A model generated the notes under the pieces. That model had not been told where the DNA came from and ran no database searches. It saw only the letters and a list, made by a program, of their open reading frames with translations. DNA of 64,000 bases from contig JALJCQ010000015.1 in NCBI GenBank assembly GCA_023091665.1, positions 1,302,001 through 1,366,000 on the forward strand, in the 5' to 3' direction. A program made the position numbers and the translations under genes. This document shows, in pieces, positions 11,531-20,922 of the stretch; position 1 is the stretch's first letter; each line of letters opens with the position of its first letter. The DNA comes from Pythium myriotylum (Eukaryota > Oomycota > Peronosporomycetes > Pythiales > Pythiaceae).

Positions 11531-12039
11531 TATCTGACAGGCCTTTTACACGGATATTGTTTTTCTTGCTGTTTTGATTCTTGCTGCCGATGGGACGAAG
11601 ACCAATCTGACCATTTTCGTCAAAACTCGATCGAGGCAAGTATGGCGAGGATGATCGTGTGAAATTATCGTGTTGTGCAGTATTCGAGACCAGGCATCAA
11701 GGATGTCAATGCTTATTACAACACAGGCACCACGGAGCCTGGTGCTCATGGGAGATATTGGGCGTCATCGCTAAATTCATCCGTCTTGATGTTTTTGTTC
11801 AAGTTGCTATGATTCTACAGCCGTCACTCGTTCGCATGGAAGTTAGCAGGAACGGCTTACTGGAGGACAACTAAAATCTCTTGGTTGGACGGTTCCACAT
11901 CGTGACACAAGTACGCCAGCCAGCACGAAAGAAAACCCCCTAGAGTGGTATTGATACCTAGAAGGCTCACTGTTTGCAGGTACATGTCCGCTATCTTGGT
12001 TTGAGACTACGAAGAATTGAGGTGGAACTGGAACCTTGC
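11531..12039. other. Intergenic region with a possible small two-exon gene
   Basis: Plus-strand bases 11555-11808 can be read as a hydrophobic stretch ending DGTKTNLTIFVKTRSRQ, a GTATGG..TGCAG intron (about 11640-11680), and then an exon starting YSRPGIKDVNAYYNTGTTEP and stopping at TGA. The same frame stays protein-like beyond the TGA. No initiator is clear. It may be a gene fragment or chance. Confidence 0.25.
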
Positions 12040-12672
12040 TTACTTACACTGCTTCCACGTGAGGTAGTAGCGGAAACCACTCTGCACCGTCGTGTCCACG
12101 GAGTCAATCGCGATCTGGACCTCGTCACTGGCCCCAAGAGCAGGCTTGAAGGCGGTGATGGCGCTGTTGACGCGGAAGTTGGTGGAGGCACCGCAGGGCG
12201 ACCAGACGATGGCAGCAACCGGAATCTCGTTTGTTATAAACAAGTCTGAAGATGAGCCTGGCTGATACTTTTGAAGCACAGTTGGCCCGCGTTGACCAGC
12301 GAAGTAATATTCCGCATCGAACTGAGCGTAAGTGCCGTTTTTGTTTGGGACGAATACATTGCCGCGATAGTCCACACGGAAAATACCGATGGAGACACCG
12401 GACTGGACATCCACAGGCACAGCTAGATTGCATGACTTGCGGTCGCGCTGCACATCCGGAGTTGTCGCCGCGCTGTACGCCGAGAAGAGTACGGAAATCG
12501 ACTGGCTATCACTTGAGCTGATAATTGCAACAGTGTCTTTTGGGCATCCAGAGCCCAGGAACGTAGGCGTGCCGAACTTGAAGACCGGAATCGTCTCATG
12601 AGGAACAAACAACGCAGACGAAGTCGAGGCCACCAAAGCAAGCGAGAGTGCGATAATCGACTTGAAAGCCAT
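12040..12672 (-). CDS. Secreted DUF4360 protein, copy 1
   Basis: Single exon, 210 residues from the ATG at 12672. That start was chosen because it opens a clear signal peptide (MAFKSIIALSLALVASTSSA); upstream codons in the frame lie 5' of the core promoter. The mature part has the DUF4360 pattern: GSGCP near the start, RKSCNLAVPV, DYRGNVFVPN, YYFAGQRGP and a terminal KQC. Four conserved cysteines suggest two disulphides. DUF4360 occurs in fungi and bacteria and its function is unknown; here it is presumably extracellular. It is a close paralogue of the plus-strand copy at 15390, with most residues identical. An Inr/FPR match at 12723-12737 lies about 50 bp upstream. Confidence 0.9.
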   Translation of the reverse strand: MAFKSIIALSLALVASTSSALFVPHETIPVFKFGTPTFLGSGCPKDTVAIISSSDSQSISVLFSAYSAATTPDVQRDRKSCNLAVPVDVQSGVSIGIFRVDYRGNVFVPNKNGTYAQFDAEYYFAGQRGPTVLQKYQPGSSSDLFITNEIPVAAIVWSPCGASTNFRVNSAITAFKPALGASDEVQIAIDSVDTTVQSGFRYYLTWKQCK

Positions 12673-13594
12673 CGTATTCGACGACGTAGAGAGAAGAAAG
12701 TGTGGACTTGGAAGTTGCTGCTCAAAATTCAGAGTGAGAACATCGTTCCCCAACGCAGAGAGGTCAAACAAAGGTACTTGGAGGAGGTCACGCCCGGACT
12801 TCTAACAAGGTTATCGTCTGTGCAATCCAGTACTGTATTCGACTTGCTGAACTGCATCCTGAATGCCCACGCCAGCTCCAGCAGATCCATTCATACCACG
12901 GTGCAAACGAAAACGTCCCAGAGATGGCGTCTCGACGGTAAGCAATAGCGCAGTCGACTAAAGTGTCGACGGAGTGGGGGAAGAGCCGATACAAAAGAAG
13001 CTTCGATTCTCTTCCCGAAGGAATAGCCGAACACATGCGCTTGGCTCCACCACGCACGACGGAATGTCGACAGGGTAGATTGTGCCCTAAACGGTAAAAT
13101 GGCGCTCATCGTCGTTATTTGCTTCCCAAGGGCCAGCTTAGATCAGCGACAACCAAGCCGCGATCAAGAAATCAGTGTGCGGAGAGTAGACGCATGAATC
13201 CAGGGCTGTCCGATATCGGAAAGGCGTTGGGTTTCCAGAGTGGTGTGGGAAGAGGGCAGATTCATCATGATCTGATCTGAGGCAATCCACACTTCGTGGA
13301 CCACAACTTTGTGCGTTGCCTTCACGGTCCTCAAAACGACAATTGTGGGAGCGATCCGGGCGAGAAGCACACTCGCTAGATTGTTCTTCCCGACAGTTTC
13401 CCGGCTAATGAAGTCCTCAGTAGTACCGGTATGTAATCGCAACCATGAGTGTATGGATGTAGTATCAAGCAGACATCGCAAGGTTTTACTGGTACAGTAC
13501 ACGATTCGTAAGGTGTGCGAGACAAAGCTCAAACCGAAAGACAAAATACATTATGGCCCAAGTCATGGGCACCGAAGTAACGTCACTTCTCACT
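12673..13594. other. Intergenic region between DUF4360 copies
   Basis: It contains the promoter of copy 1. A 126-residue minus-strand open frame (13164-13544) has no family features and no signal peptide. I see no supported gene. Confidence 0.55.
12723..12737 (-). promoter_or_regulatory. Inr+FPR core promoter of DUF4360 copy 1
   Basis: The minus strand reads TCACTCTGAATTTTG, matching the oomycete consensus TCAYTYNNNAWTTTG. It lies about 50 bp before the signal-peptide ATG, and this supports that start. Confidence 0.7.
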
Positions 13595-14268
13595 CTAGCA
13601 ACGCTTGTAGTCGACCTTGTAGCGGAAGCCACCAAGCTTACCATCAGCAGAATCGATGGCAATCTGGACGTCGCCGTTTCCTGCGGCAGTCTTCTGCGCG
13701 ACAACATTGGCATTAATTCGGAACACAGTGGAGGCACCGCACGGAGCCCAGGTCGTGGACGCAGCAAGGTCCGTTGCGATGATGTTGTCGTTGAAGCCCG
13801 CCTCGTAGGATCGTGTGAACTGAGGTCCTTGGGTGCCGGCGAGGAAGTACTCGGCCGAGAAATCGGCATGCGAGCCCGCATCATTGGGCACGAATGCGTT
13901 CCCTCGGTAGTCTACTTGAGTGATGGTGACTGTGAATCCCTACATAGACCAAACATTTAGACCAACAGGTGACACAAGAGAAGAGAAACCCTTCTAGATA
14001 CCGGCTGAAGGTCGAGAGGCACGGCCAAGCTGCAAGCCTTGTATTGACGGAGGCGCGTGGGCGTGGTCGAGGACGAGAAGGCGGAGAAGAGCACTGAGAT
14101 CAGCTTGTTGTCCGTGGAAGAGACGACGGCAACGGTGTCTGCCGGGCAGCCCGAGCCGAAAAAGGTAGGCTTGCCGAGTGTGTAGGGCAGGTTTCCCGCC
14201 TCTTGCTCAGCTGTGGCCATGGCCGTAGAGGCCGCCAGGGCAGCGAGAAAAACCATCGTGGAGACCAT
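13595..14268 (-). CDS. Secreted DUF4360 protein, copy 2 (diverged, one intron)
   Basis: Exon 1 is 14268-14002 and exon 2 is 13939-13595. They are separated by a 62-nt intron (14001-13940, GTATCT..TGTAG) that joins LDLQP to GFTVTITQVDYRGNAFVPND in frame (612 nt, 203 aa). A short signal peptide (MVSTMVFLAALAASTAMATA) is followed by the DUF4360 landmarks FFGSGCPADTV, YKACSLAVPLD, AEYFLAGTQGP and a C-terminal YKRC. The same four Cys positions are kept, but the sequence is clearly diverged from copies 1 and 3 and only this copy carries an intron. It is therefore an older paralogue in the same cluster. Confidence 0.88.
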
Positions 14269-14318
14269 TATGGGTGAAGAAGCGTGGGTGTGGGTTCGGA
14301 ATAGGTGTGGGCGAGGCA

Positions 14319-14334
14319 GCAATTTTTGAAGTGG
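14319..14334 (-). promoter_or_regulatory. Inr+FPR-like core promoter of DUF4360 copy 2
   Basis: The minus strand reads CCACTTCAAAAATTGC about 50 bp upstream of the ATG. It fits the consensus except for the first base of TCA. Confidence 0.5.
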
Positions 14335-14526
14335 CTAAGATCTCTTAGCAAGCAATCGCTTGAGAGTAGGTTCAGCCATCCGCTCTGCCAGTGAAAACTT
14401 GGCCTTCTCTGGGTTCACGTTCTCAGACGAGTACTGTCGCCAGTGGTCCAGAGCGTGGTCTCATCAGCACACATCCATTCGCTTTGTGCCTGCGTTTGGG
14501 GCGCGAAAGGATGGATTAGACCTTGC

Positions 14527-14555
14527 CAATCCCGATGGAATTACCATCGGGATTG
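14527..14555. repeat. Perfect 12-bp inverted repeat with 5-nt loop
   Basis: CAATCCCGATGG, loop AATTA, then its exact reverse complement. It does not follow a gene in the manner of a terminator and its role is unknown. Confidence 0.8.
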
Positions 14556-15336
14556 CTCGCAGGCGGCCATGGGTGATAAAGTCTGGAGCGTTTGCGCGTC
14601 TACAGCCGTATCAACAGGACACGCGTGACAATCTCGCTTCCCGCCATCCCAAAGGGTCCATCCCCTTTGAGTTCCGTGTCCCGCAACCCCGTCTCGTGTG
14701 TTGAAGTCGCAAGTTGGCAAGCTGCGTGTCTTTTCCTTGTACCTTTCCCGGGATGGGACGGACTCGGATACATCCGTCTACTCTTACCCTGTACTACTAT
14801 CACTCGTTGCACTCTCGTGGATACCATACAGTATGTATCAACAACTCTGTTGTTCATCATTGTGCGGTATCCAAAGGAACGAGCTGAACGAGTTGATGTC
14901 TAATCCAACAGCGCCGAGCTTCCCAGGCCCACGCAATACAGTACTATACAAGGTGGTCACCATGAACCGCAAACGCCCCGTGGGATGTAGCCAGTGTTGG
15001 GGACCAGACTCACTCGATAGGCGCTCACAGGTGGGGAGCGGCCGGGAAACGAATCGAAGCTCCTCGTTGACGCGTGCTGTTGGCGCAACTGTTCTGAGGG
15101 TTGACTGACGTTGAAGCCTAGGCATTCCTGAGCGCGTCGTCATGCACGTCCTCAGAGTCATCCGGTTCACCCAAGACGAATGCGCTCTGGCCACTCTCTT
15201 AAGCTTGAAGCCACCCGTTGTATGTCCAGCCTTGACTGGGACATTGAAGCCTTTCGACCATAGCGATCGCTTCCTGTTGGAAAAGACGAAGTAAAGCCTG
15301 GTGCGACCGTGAAAAGGTCGACTCGAGAACCTTGGA

Positions 15337-15350
15337 TCATTCCTCAATTT
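15337..15350 (+). promoter_or_regulatory. Inr+FPR core promoter of DUF4360 copy 3
   Basis: TCATTCCTCAATTT is an essentially exact match to the oomycete core promoter (TCATTYYNCAWTTT). It stands about 50 bp before the ATG at 15390. Confidence 0.8.
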
Positions 15351-15389
15351 GAGCGCAAGTTCCAAAGTCACACAAGCACCTGCACCACC

Positions 15390-16019
15390 ATGGCCTTCAA
15401 GTCGCTCCTCGCTCTCACCGTCGCTGCCATTGCTACTGCATCGGCTCAGTTCGTCCCGAATGAAACCAAGCCAGTTTTCAAGTTTGGCACACCTACATTC
15501 CTGGGCTCTGGGTGCCCCAAGGACACGGTTGCTATCATCTCCTCGACCGACGGGCAGTCGGTTTCGGTTCTCTTCTCGGCGTACAGCGCGGCAACGACGT
15601 CGGACGTACAGCGCGATCGCAAGTCGTGCAACCTTGCCGTGCCTGTCGATGTCCAGTCTGGTGTCTCCATCGGCATCTTCCGCGTGGACTACCGTGGCAA
15701 CGTTTACGTTCCGAACCGCAATGGCACGTACGCCCAGTTCGACGCGGAATACTACTTCGCTGGCCAGCGCGGACCAACGGTGGCGCAGACGTACCAGCCG
15801 GGCACGTCCACAAACCTTTTCATCACGAACGAGATCCCGGTTGCTGCCATCGTCTGGTCGCCCTGCGGTGCCTCTACCAACTTCCGCGTCAACAGCGCCA
15901 TCACGGCCTTCAAGCCTGCTCTCGGAGCCAGCGACGATGTCCAGATCGCGATTGACTCCGTGGACACGACGGTGCAGACTGGTTTCCGCTACTACCTCAC
16001 GTGGAAGCAGTGCAAGTAA
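15390..16019 (+). CDS. Secreted DUF4360 protein, copy 3
   Basis: Single exon, 209 residues. The ATG at 15390 sits in a good context (CCACCATGG) and opens a signal peptide (MAFKSLLALTVAAIATASA). The DUF4360 core and the four cysteines are as in copy 1 (GSGCP, KSCNL, SPCGAST, terminal KQC). The mature proteins of copies 1 and 3 differ at few positions although the genes are inverted with respect to each other, so this is a recent inverted duplication or conversion. A 398-residue minus-strand open frame over the same DNA is a shadow produced by biased codon use. Function unknown; secreted by prediction. Confidence 0.92.
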   Translation: MAFKSLLALTVAAIATASAQFVPNETKPVFKFGTPTFLGSGCPKDTVAIISSTDGQSVSVLFSAYSAATTSDVQRDRKSCNLAVPVDVQSGVSIGIFRVDYRGNVYVPNRNGTYAQFDAEYYFAGQRGPTVAQTYQPGTSTNLFITNEIPVAAIVWSPCGASTNFRVNSAITAFKPALGASDDVQIAIDSVDTTVQTGFRYYLTWKQCK

Positions 16020-16622
16020 ACTGCTTTGTACCAAACAACCACGTGAAGTGGCTGTTACTACTGCCGTTCCAGTCCGTATTTCTCATACTCTTTGCATGCT
16101 TAATCCATCATAATCGAGTGTTTTTCGAGATGTTAAATGGAGTCGTCTCCGTCTACGTGTTATGGGCATCTGTTGGAGCTCGTGGTTCAACTAAGCAGTC
16201 CTCATGCACATCATCCAGGTGGTATGGCTGGGGCACCCACAACCACAACCAACTCACTTTGGCATGAGGTCTGTCTGTCAAGAAGTCGCCTGACACTTGG
16301 ATCCTCGCCTCGTTGGTGTTGGTGGACAGTCCGATGCAGCAGGGTCAATTGAACCCCAGGTTCGTGACTGCGCCGATACCGGTGTCCTACCGGTTCTTGA
16401 GTTTATCTGGTGGTGTGCTGCAGCCATGCACTGCAGCTCTGAGCTTGAAGCCGGCGGCGCCGATTGGGCTCGCGCGCTCGTCCGCTGTGCGTCGGCCCTC
16501 TCGCGGTCCAGAACATGATGGTGCGTAATGGAATCTCCGGGGCTCTCGGGTCTGCGAGTCGGCGGCCTCGCGCTAATCGCTGGCCATGCGTGGTGACGCC
16601 CGTACTGTAGAACCGTTTGCGC
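16020..16622. other. Intergenic region upstream of the PRPP synthetase gene
   Basis: No gene or clear regulatory motif seen. The minus-strand open frame reaching across it into the PRPP gene is a shadow. Confidence 0.5.
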
Positions 16623-17986
16623 ATGCTGCGCGGCTCGGCGCGCCCCGCGGCGATGGCGGCGGCTGGCGCTGCTGGCTTGTTCTGTGGGAGCGAGTGGTCC
16701 TCGCAGGCGCGTGCTGATGCCAAGGCGTCGAGCGACGAATCCCCCTCGCTCGTCACGAAGGGTCGAGGCAACGCGTGGTACCCGAACATCACCACCAAGC
16801 ACTGGCACTTCTACAAGGGCAAGATGAACCCCAACTCGGCCAAGTCGCTCAAGCTCTTCAAGTGCGCAGATACGCCGATCGCAGACGAAATTGCTCAGTA
16901 CCTTGGCGTGGACGTGAACGACATGCAAGGTAGGTGGCCCACATACCCAGGAGCTAGGTGCATTCTCAATCAACGTCATGGAATGCTCTGGGGTGCAGTG
17001 AAAAACTTTGCGGATGGTGAGACCAGTGTACTCGTGAACGAAGGCGTGCGAGGGCACCGTGTGTACATCGTTTGTTCCACGACGAATGTTGATCGGTACG
17101 CGTTGATCAACTTCCACAGCTGAGGCGTAGACACTCAACTCGTTTAATTCTAGATTGATGGAGTTGCTGTTGTCGATCTCAGCCATGCGCCGGGCGTCAG
17201 CTAAGAGCATCACTGCTGTGATTCCTTTCTACGGCTACGCGCGTCAAGATCGAATGCATAAAGGACGTGAGCCCATTGCGGCGGCTGATATTGCGAGAAT
17301 GCTTGAGGTCATGGGCGTCGACCACGTGGTGACAGTCGATTTGCACAGCGCCCAGATCGAGGGTTTCTTCAAACCAGAGATCCCAGTCGATAACCTTCAA
17401 GCGTATCCCGTCGGTGCCGTCTACTTTTCCGAGATGCATCTCCAGGATCCTCTTGTGATCGCTCCACACTCAGCTGCTGTGAACCGCGCTGTTCAGTTCC
17501 GCGACATTCTCTCCCGAACGATCGACGAGTTTGTGCCTCTCGCATTCGTTGTTCGGAAGCACCGTCTCGATGATAATCTCCCGGGAGAACTCGTGGGCAA
17601 TGTTGACGGCAAGGATTGTATCATCGTCGACAACCTCGTGGACACCGGTTCAACCATCGTCAAGACCGCACAGGTGCTCAAGAGAAGCGGAGCAAAGAGT
17701 GTGTCGGCTTTTTGTGTGCATGGGCGTTTCTCGGGGGCGGTAAGTGGACGAACCGAGCCAAAATGAGTATTGCCTCGTATTTACGAATGCTTTGCAGGCG
17801 TCGAAAGCATTGCAGGACTGCGATGATTTGGATCTGCTCGTTACAACCAACACAATTCCAGTTGATTCGACGGCTCGCGACGGCTCCTCCAAGATCGTGA
17901 CATTGTCGGTGGCCCCTTTCATCGCCGAAGTCATCTCGTGCATCCACACGAAAGGATCCGTTATCCAGATCTCCAAGACGAAATAA
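16623..17986 (+). CDS. PRS: Ribose-phosphate pyrophosphokinase (PRPP synthetase)
   Basis: Four exons: 16623-16929, 16999-17095, 17154-17739 and 17798-17986 (introns of 58-69 nt; 1179 nt, 392 aa). The enzyme makes PRPP from ribose 5-phosphate and ATP for nucleotide, His and Trp synthesis. Visible family features are NFADGETSV and CSTTNVDRLMELL in the N-domain, the ATP-binding stretch YGYARQDRM, the loop VDLHSAQIEGFF, and the PRPP-binding loop CIIVDNLVDTGST. In that loop the usual second Asp of VDD is Asn. An extension of about 65 residues precedes the catalytic fold. It starts with a hydrophobic, Arg-containing stretch that could be an organelle signal. The start could also be the internal Met at residue 11. 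Confidence 0.93.
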
Positions 17987-18108
17987 ATATAACGTCTCGC
18001 CTTTGATTGGTTGTAATGATGTGCAGTTAATATATTTCGACCAATGAAAGCCATTTGTAGCTGGTCGTGGGGTGGCTGTTCCACTCTGTCTTTCGGCACC
18101 CGGTCAGT

Positions 18109-18949
18109 ATGAGCATGGAAGGCGAGAAGGCGAAGACCGAACTCGAGTTTATCGACGTCGAGGCTGGCGCTGGGGGCCCCGCGGCCGGCGCAGCAGCTCA
18201 CGCCAAGCCTGCAGCAGCGGCAGGTGTCGCGAAGAGTAAGGCGGAAGATGAGGAGGCTCTGTACGTCCAGTTGTGGCTCCACGACTCGGATACAGCGACG
18301 GGTGAATGATCTCGTGTATGATGTTCCAACCAGGTTGTCCTCGTTGCGAAAGACCGTGGCGAACGCCAAACATCCTGTCGCAGCCTTTTTCCATATCTTG
18401 TTCAAGGGACTTGCGCTCTTCGTGTACATGTTCGGTAGCATCCTCTTCGACAGCTACGTGTTCATTTTCGTGCTCTGCATCCTGCTACTCGCCTTCGATT
18501 TCTGGACCGTGAAGAATGTGTCGGGGCGATTGCTCGTGGGCCTACGCTGGTGGAACAAGATCAACGACGACGGCACAAACGAGTGGGTTTTCGAGTCGCA
18601 CGAAGACATGACGGAAATCGACCCCCTCGACTCGAAAGTGTTCTGGGCCGGACTCTACATCACTCCAGCTATTTGGGTTTTCTTCCTCATTATTGCCGTG
18701 TTGAAGTTTAACATCCAGTGGGCAGTCATTGTGGTCGTCGCGCTCACGCTTAGTGGCGCCAACATCATCGGCTACACCAAGTGCAAGAAGGATGCGAAAC
18801 AGAAGATGCAGTCGTTGATGTCGCAGGGTGCTCTGGGCGCTCTCAGCACCTCAGCTGGATCAACGATTATGTCCACCATTAGTGGTTTTGCCCTGAGTGC
18901 CGCAACCACCAAGCCAGCAAGCAGGCCGAGCACTTCTGTCACTGTATGA
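18109..18949 (+). CDS. TVP23: TVP23/FAM18-type Golgi membrane protein
   Basis: Exon 1 is 18109-18260, a 73-nt intron (GTACGT..ACCAG) follows, and exon 2 is 18334-18949 (768 nt, 255 aa). The first 50 residues are acidic then Ala-rich and probably disordered. The core holds four hydrophobic segments with the family signature between the second and third: DFWTVKNVSGRLLVGLRWW followed by NKI..DG..EWVFES. TVP23 proteins sit in the Golgi membrane and act in vesicle traffic between late Golgi and endosomes. The C-terminal 60 residues after the last helix are Ser/Thr-rich and cytosolic by prediction. Confidence 0.9.
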
Positions 18950-19109
18950 ACGACAACGCTTTCAGAATCCCTAAATGCAAGCAAGGTCAAACTGTATTTT
19001 GTGGAGTTGAGTATCCTTTCTGTTGAGATGGGATATACCTTGCAAAGTGGCAGCCTACGTTATCAATCTCGAAATCCCGAAGTCACACAGGTACTTCTGC
19101 GTTCGATGG

Positions 19110-20686
19110 TCAGTTGTCTGAAGCGATGAGGTCCTTCAGCTGTTCGTTCAGTTGAGTATAAAACTTGTGATACTCGAAGATATCGCCCTTTCCACGACGC
19201 ACTTCCACAAGATGGAGACTGTCCGCAAGCATGTAGATCTGAATAACAACACCAACAGCACCTTTAGGAGTTTGCAAGACGGCCTTGACCTTCGATGAGC
19301 TGTCCACACTGATCTCACAGTTCTGGCTTTCGAGGTAGCTAGTCAGGCGAGTCATGATGTTCGCCGCTGGAATCGTCGACGTGAACTGCGTTGATCGCTT
19401 GACACGCTTCTCATCGTTGCTCTGGAACATACGGTTGAGAGCCATACCTCCGCACATGTTGATGAGGTCAAATGCGTTCATGACTTTGAGACCGGCCTCG
19501 CTCTTGATCTTCTTGGCATTGCTGAGCACTTCGTCATGGTGCTCCTCAATCGCGGCATCAAGATCTGCCTGGCTGGGCTTGAGCTTGATCTTGTTTGCCG
19601 AGCCATCTTCCTCTCCACCCGTGGCTGGTCCCGCCGGTGCGGCAGCCAGGCTTGAGCCTTGGCCATCTTCACTCACAAACCATTCCTCCTTCATGATTTC
19701 TGCAAGGGTGATTCGCTGGGTTGGATCAGCAACGAGAATCTTGTTAAGCAAGTTCTTCACCCGAGGAGTGAACCAACTAGGGTACGAGAACTCCGCCTTT
19801 TGGATCTTGCGGAAAAGCGCAGACATTGTCGGCTCGTCAAACGGAAGAAAGCCCGCAAGGAGGACGTACAGGATCACACCGATTGACCACACATCTGCGG
19901 CGCGGCCGTCGTAGCCCTTGTCAGCAAGAACCTCAGGAGCAACGTAGTTGGGAGTACCACACGTAGTGTGCAGGAGCGAGGCTCGCGAGTTCTCTCCCTC
20001 GCCACCACCATCATACAGCGCAGAGAGACCAAAATCAGAGATCTTGAGATCGCCACTCTCGTCGAGCAGCAAGTTTTCCGGCTTGAGATCACGGTGGCAC
20101 ACGCCATTCTGGTGGCAGTAGTGGACACCGTCAACCAACTGGCGGAAGTAAAAGCGAGCCGTTTCTTCGCTGAAGCGACCTTCGCTGACGATCTTGTCGA
20201 ACAGCTCGCCACCCGTGATGAGCTCAAGAACGATGAAGATCTGAGGAACACAACGAACACAGTTCAGATATTGGCTCCAAACCCCCATTCAGGCCTATAC
20301 GATACCTTGGTGCGACTCGCGAGCACCTCGCGCAGAACGACGACGTGCTTGTGGCGCACCATCTTCATGATGGAGATCTCTTTCTTGATCTGGGCGCCCA
20401 TGTTCTGCTTCTGGATCTTCTCTTTGTCCAGCACCTTGATGGCCACACGCTCCCCGGTCTCCGTGTTCACGGCATATTTGACCCTATCATTGGGCACATC
20501 GCTGTGAGCCCCCCACCACACACCACCACACTCATGAAGATCCAGCGCGCGACGTACTTGCCGAAGGTGCCTTCGCCGAGCGTCTTGCCAATCTCGTACT
20601 TGCCTACACGAGCGGCAACCTCAGTGTCCAACGCCGCGGCTGCCTCAGCACGCGCGGCCTGCAGACGCACCGACTTTCTTGACCAT
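19110..20686 (-). CDS. CIPK/SnRK3-like Ser/Thr kinase with NAF motif
   Basis: Four exons: 20686-20671, 20603-20558, 20483-20306 and 20240-19110 (1371 nt, 456 aa). The 16-nt first exon gives MVKKVGKYEIGKTLGEGTFG. Kinase motifs are all present: glycine loop GEGTFGKV, VAIKVL, HRDLKPEN (about 129), DFGLS (about 149), GTPNYVAPE (about 178). The activation loop carries a Gly/Glu insert (DGGGEGENSR). After the kinase domain a linker leads to MNAFDLI (about 336), which matches the NAF motif by which plant CIPKs bind calcineurin-B-like calcium sensors. A KA1-like C-terminal domain follows. This suggests a calcium-regulated SnRK3-type kinase rather than plain AMPK. No CBL-type EF-hand gene is in the window. 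Confidence 0.9.
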
Positions 20687-20922
20687 TTTCGCGCCACCAG
20701 TCTTGCGTCGCTTGGCTCCACGTCCGTCGTCGCTGGTCGTCGTCGTGGCCAAGTGGGCGCGGCCTTCTCTCTCGACCGCTTCTGTGTTGTGATCGGGGGG
20801 GATCAGGGGGCCTGTAATTGAAGTTCCGCAGAAAGATTGAGCAATCCAGCATATAATGACATATATGTCGTTTCAGTGACATACCGCTATTTCAGTAAAC
20901 AAAACTGATCCTAATGCCGCAG

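Larger units (their letters stand above)
14269..15389. other. Intergenic region with a perfect 12-bp hairpin
   Basis: This stretch lies between divergent DUF4360 genes and holds both core promoters. Small open frames on both strands look random. The one clear structure is the inverted repeat at 14527-14555. Confidence 0.55.

Noticed and set aside
13164..13544. 126-residue minus-strand open frame between DUF4360 genes
   Set aside because: No signal peptide, repeat or domain, and no promoter or intron evidence.
14838..16034. 398-residue minus-strand open frame
   Set aside because: Antisense to DUF4360 copy 3 and adjoining intergenic DNA; no signal peptide or domain. Shadow frame.
16278..17213. 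311-residue minus-strand open frame
   Set aside because: Overlaps the first exons of the PRPP synthetase gene on the other strand and has no family features.
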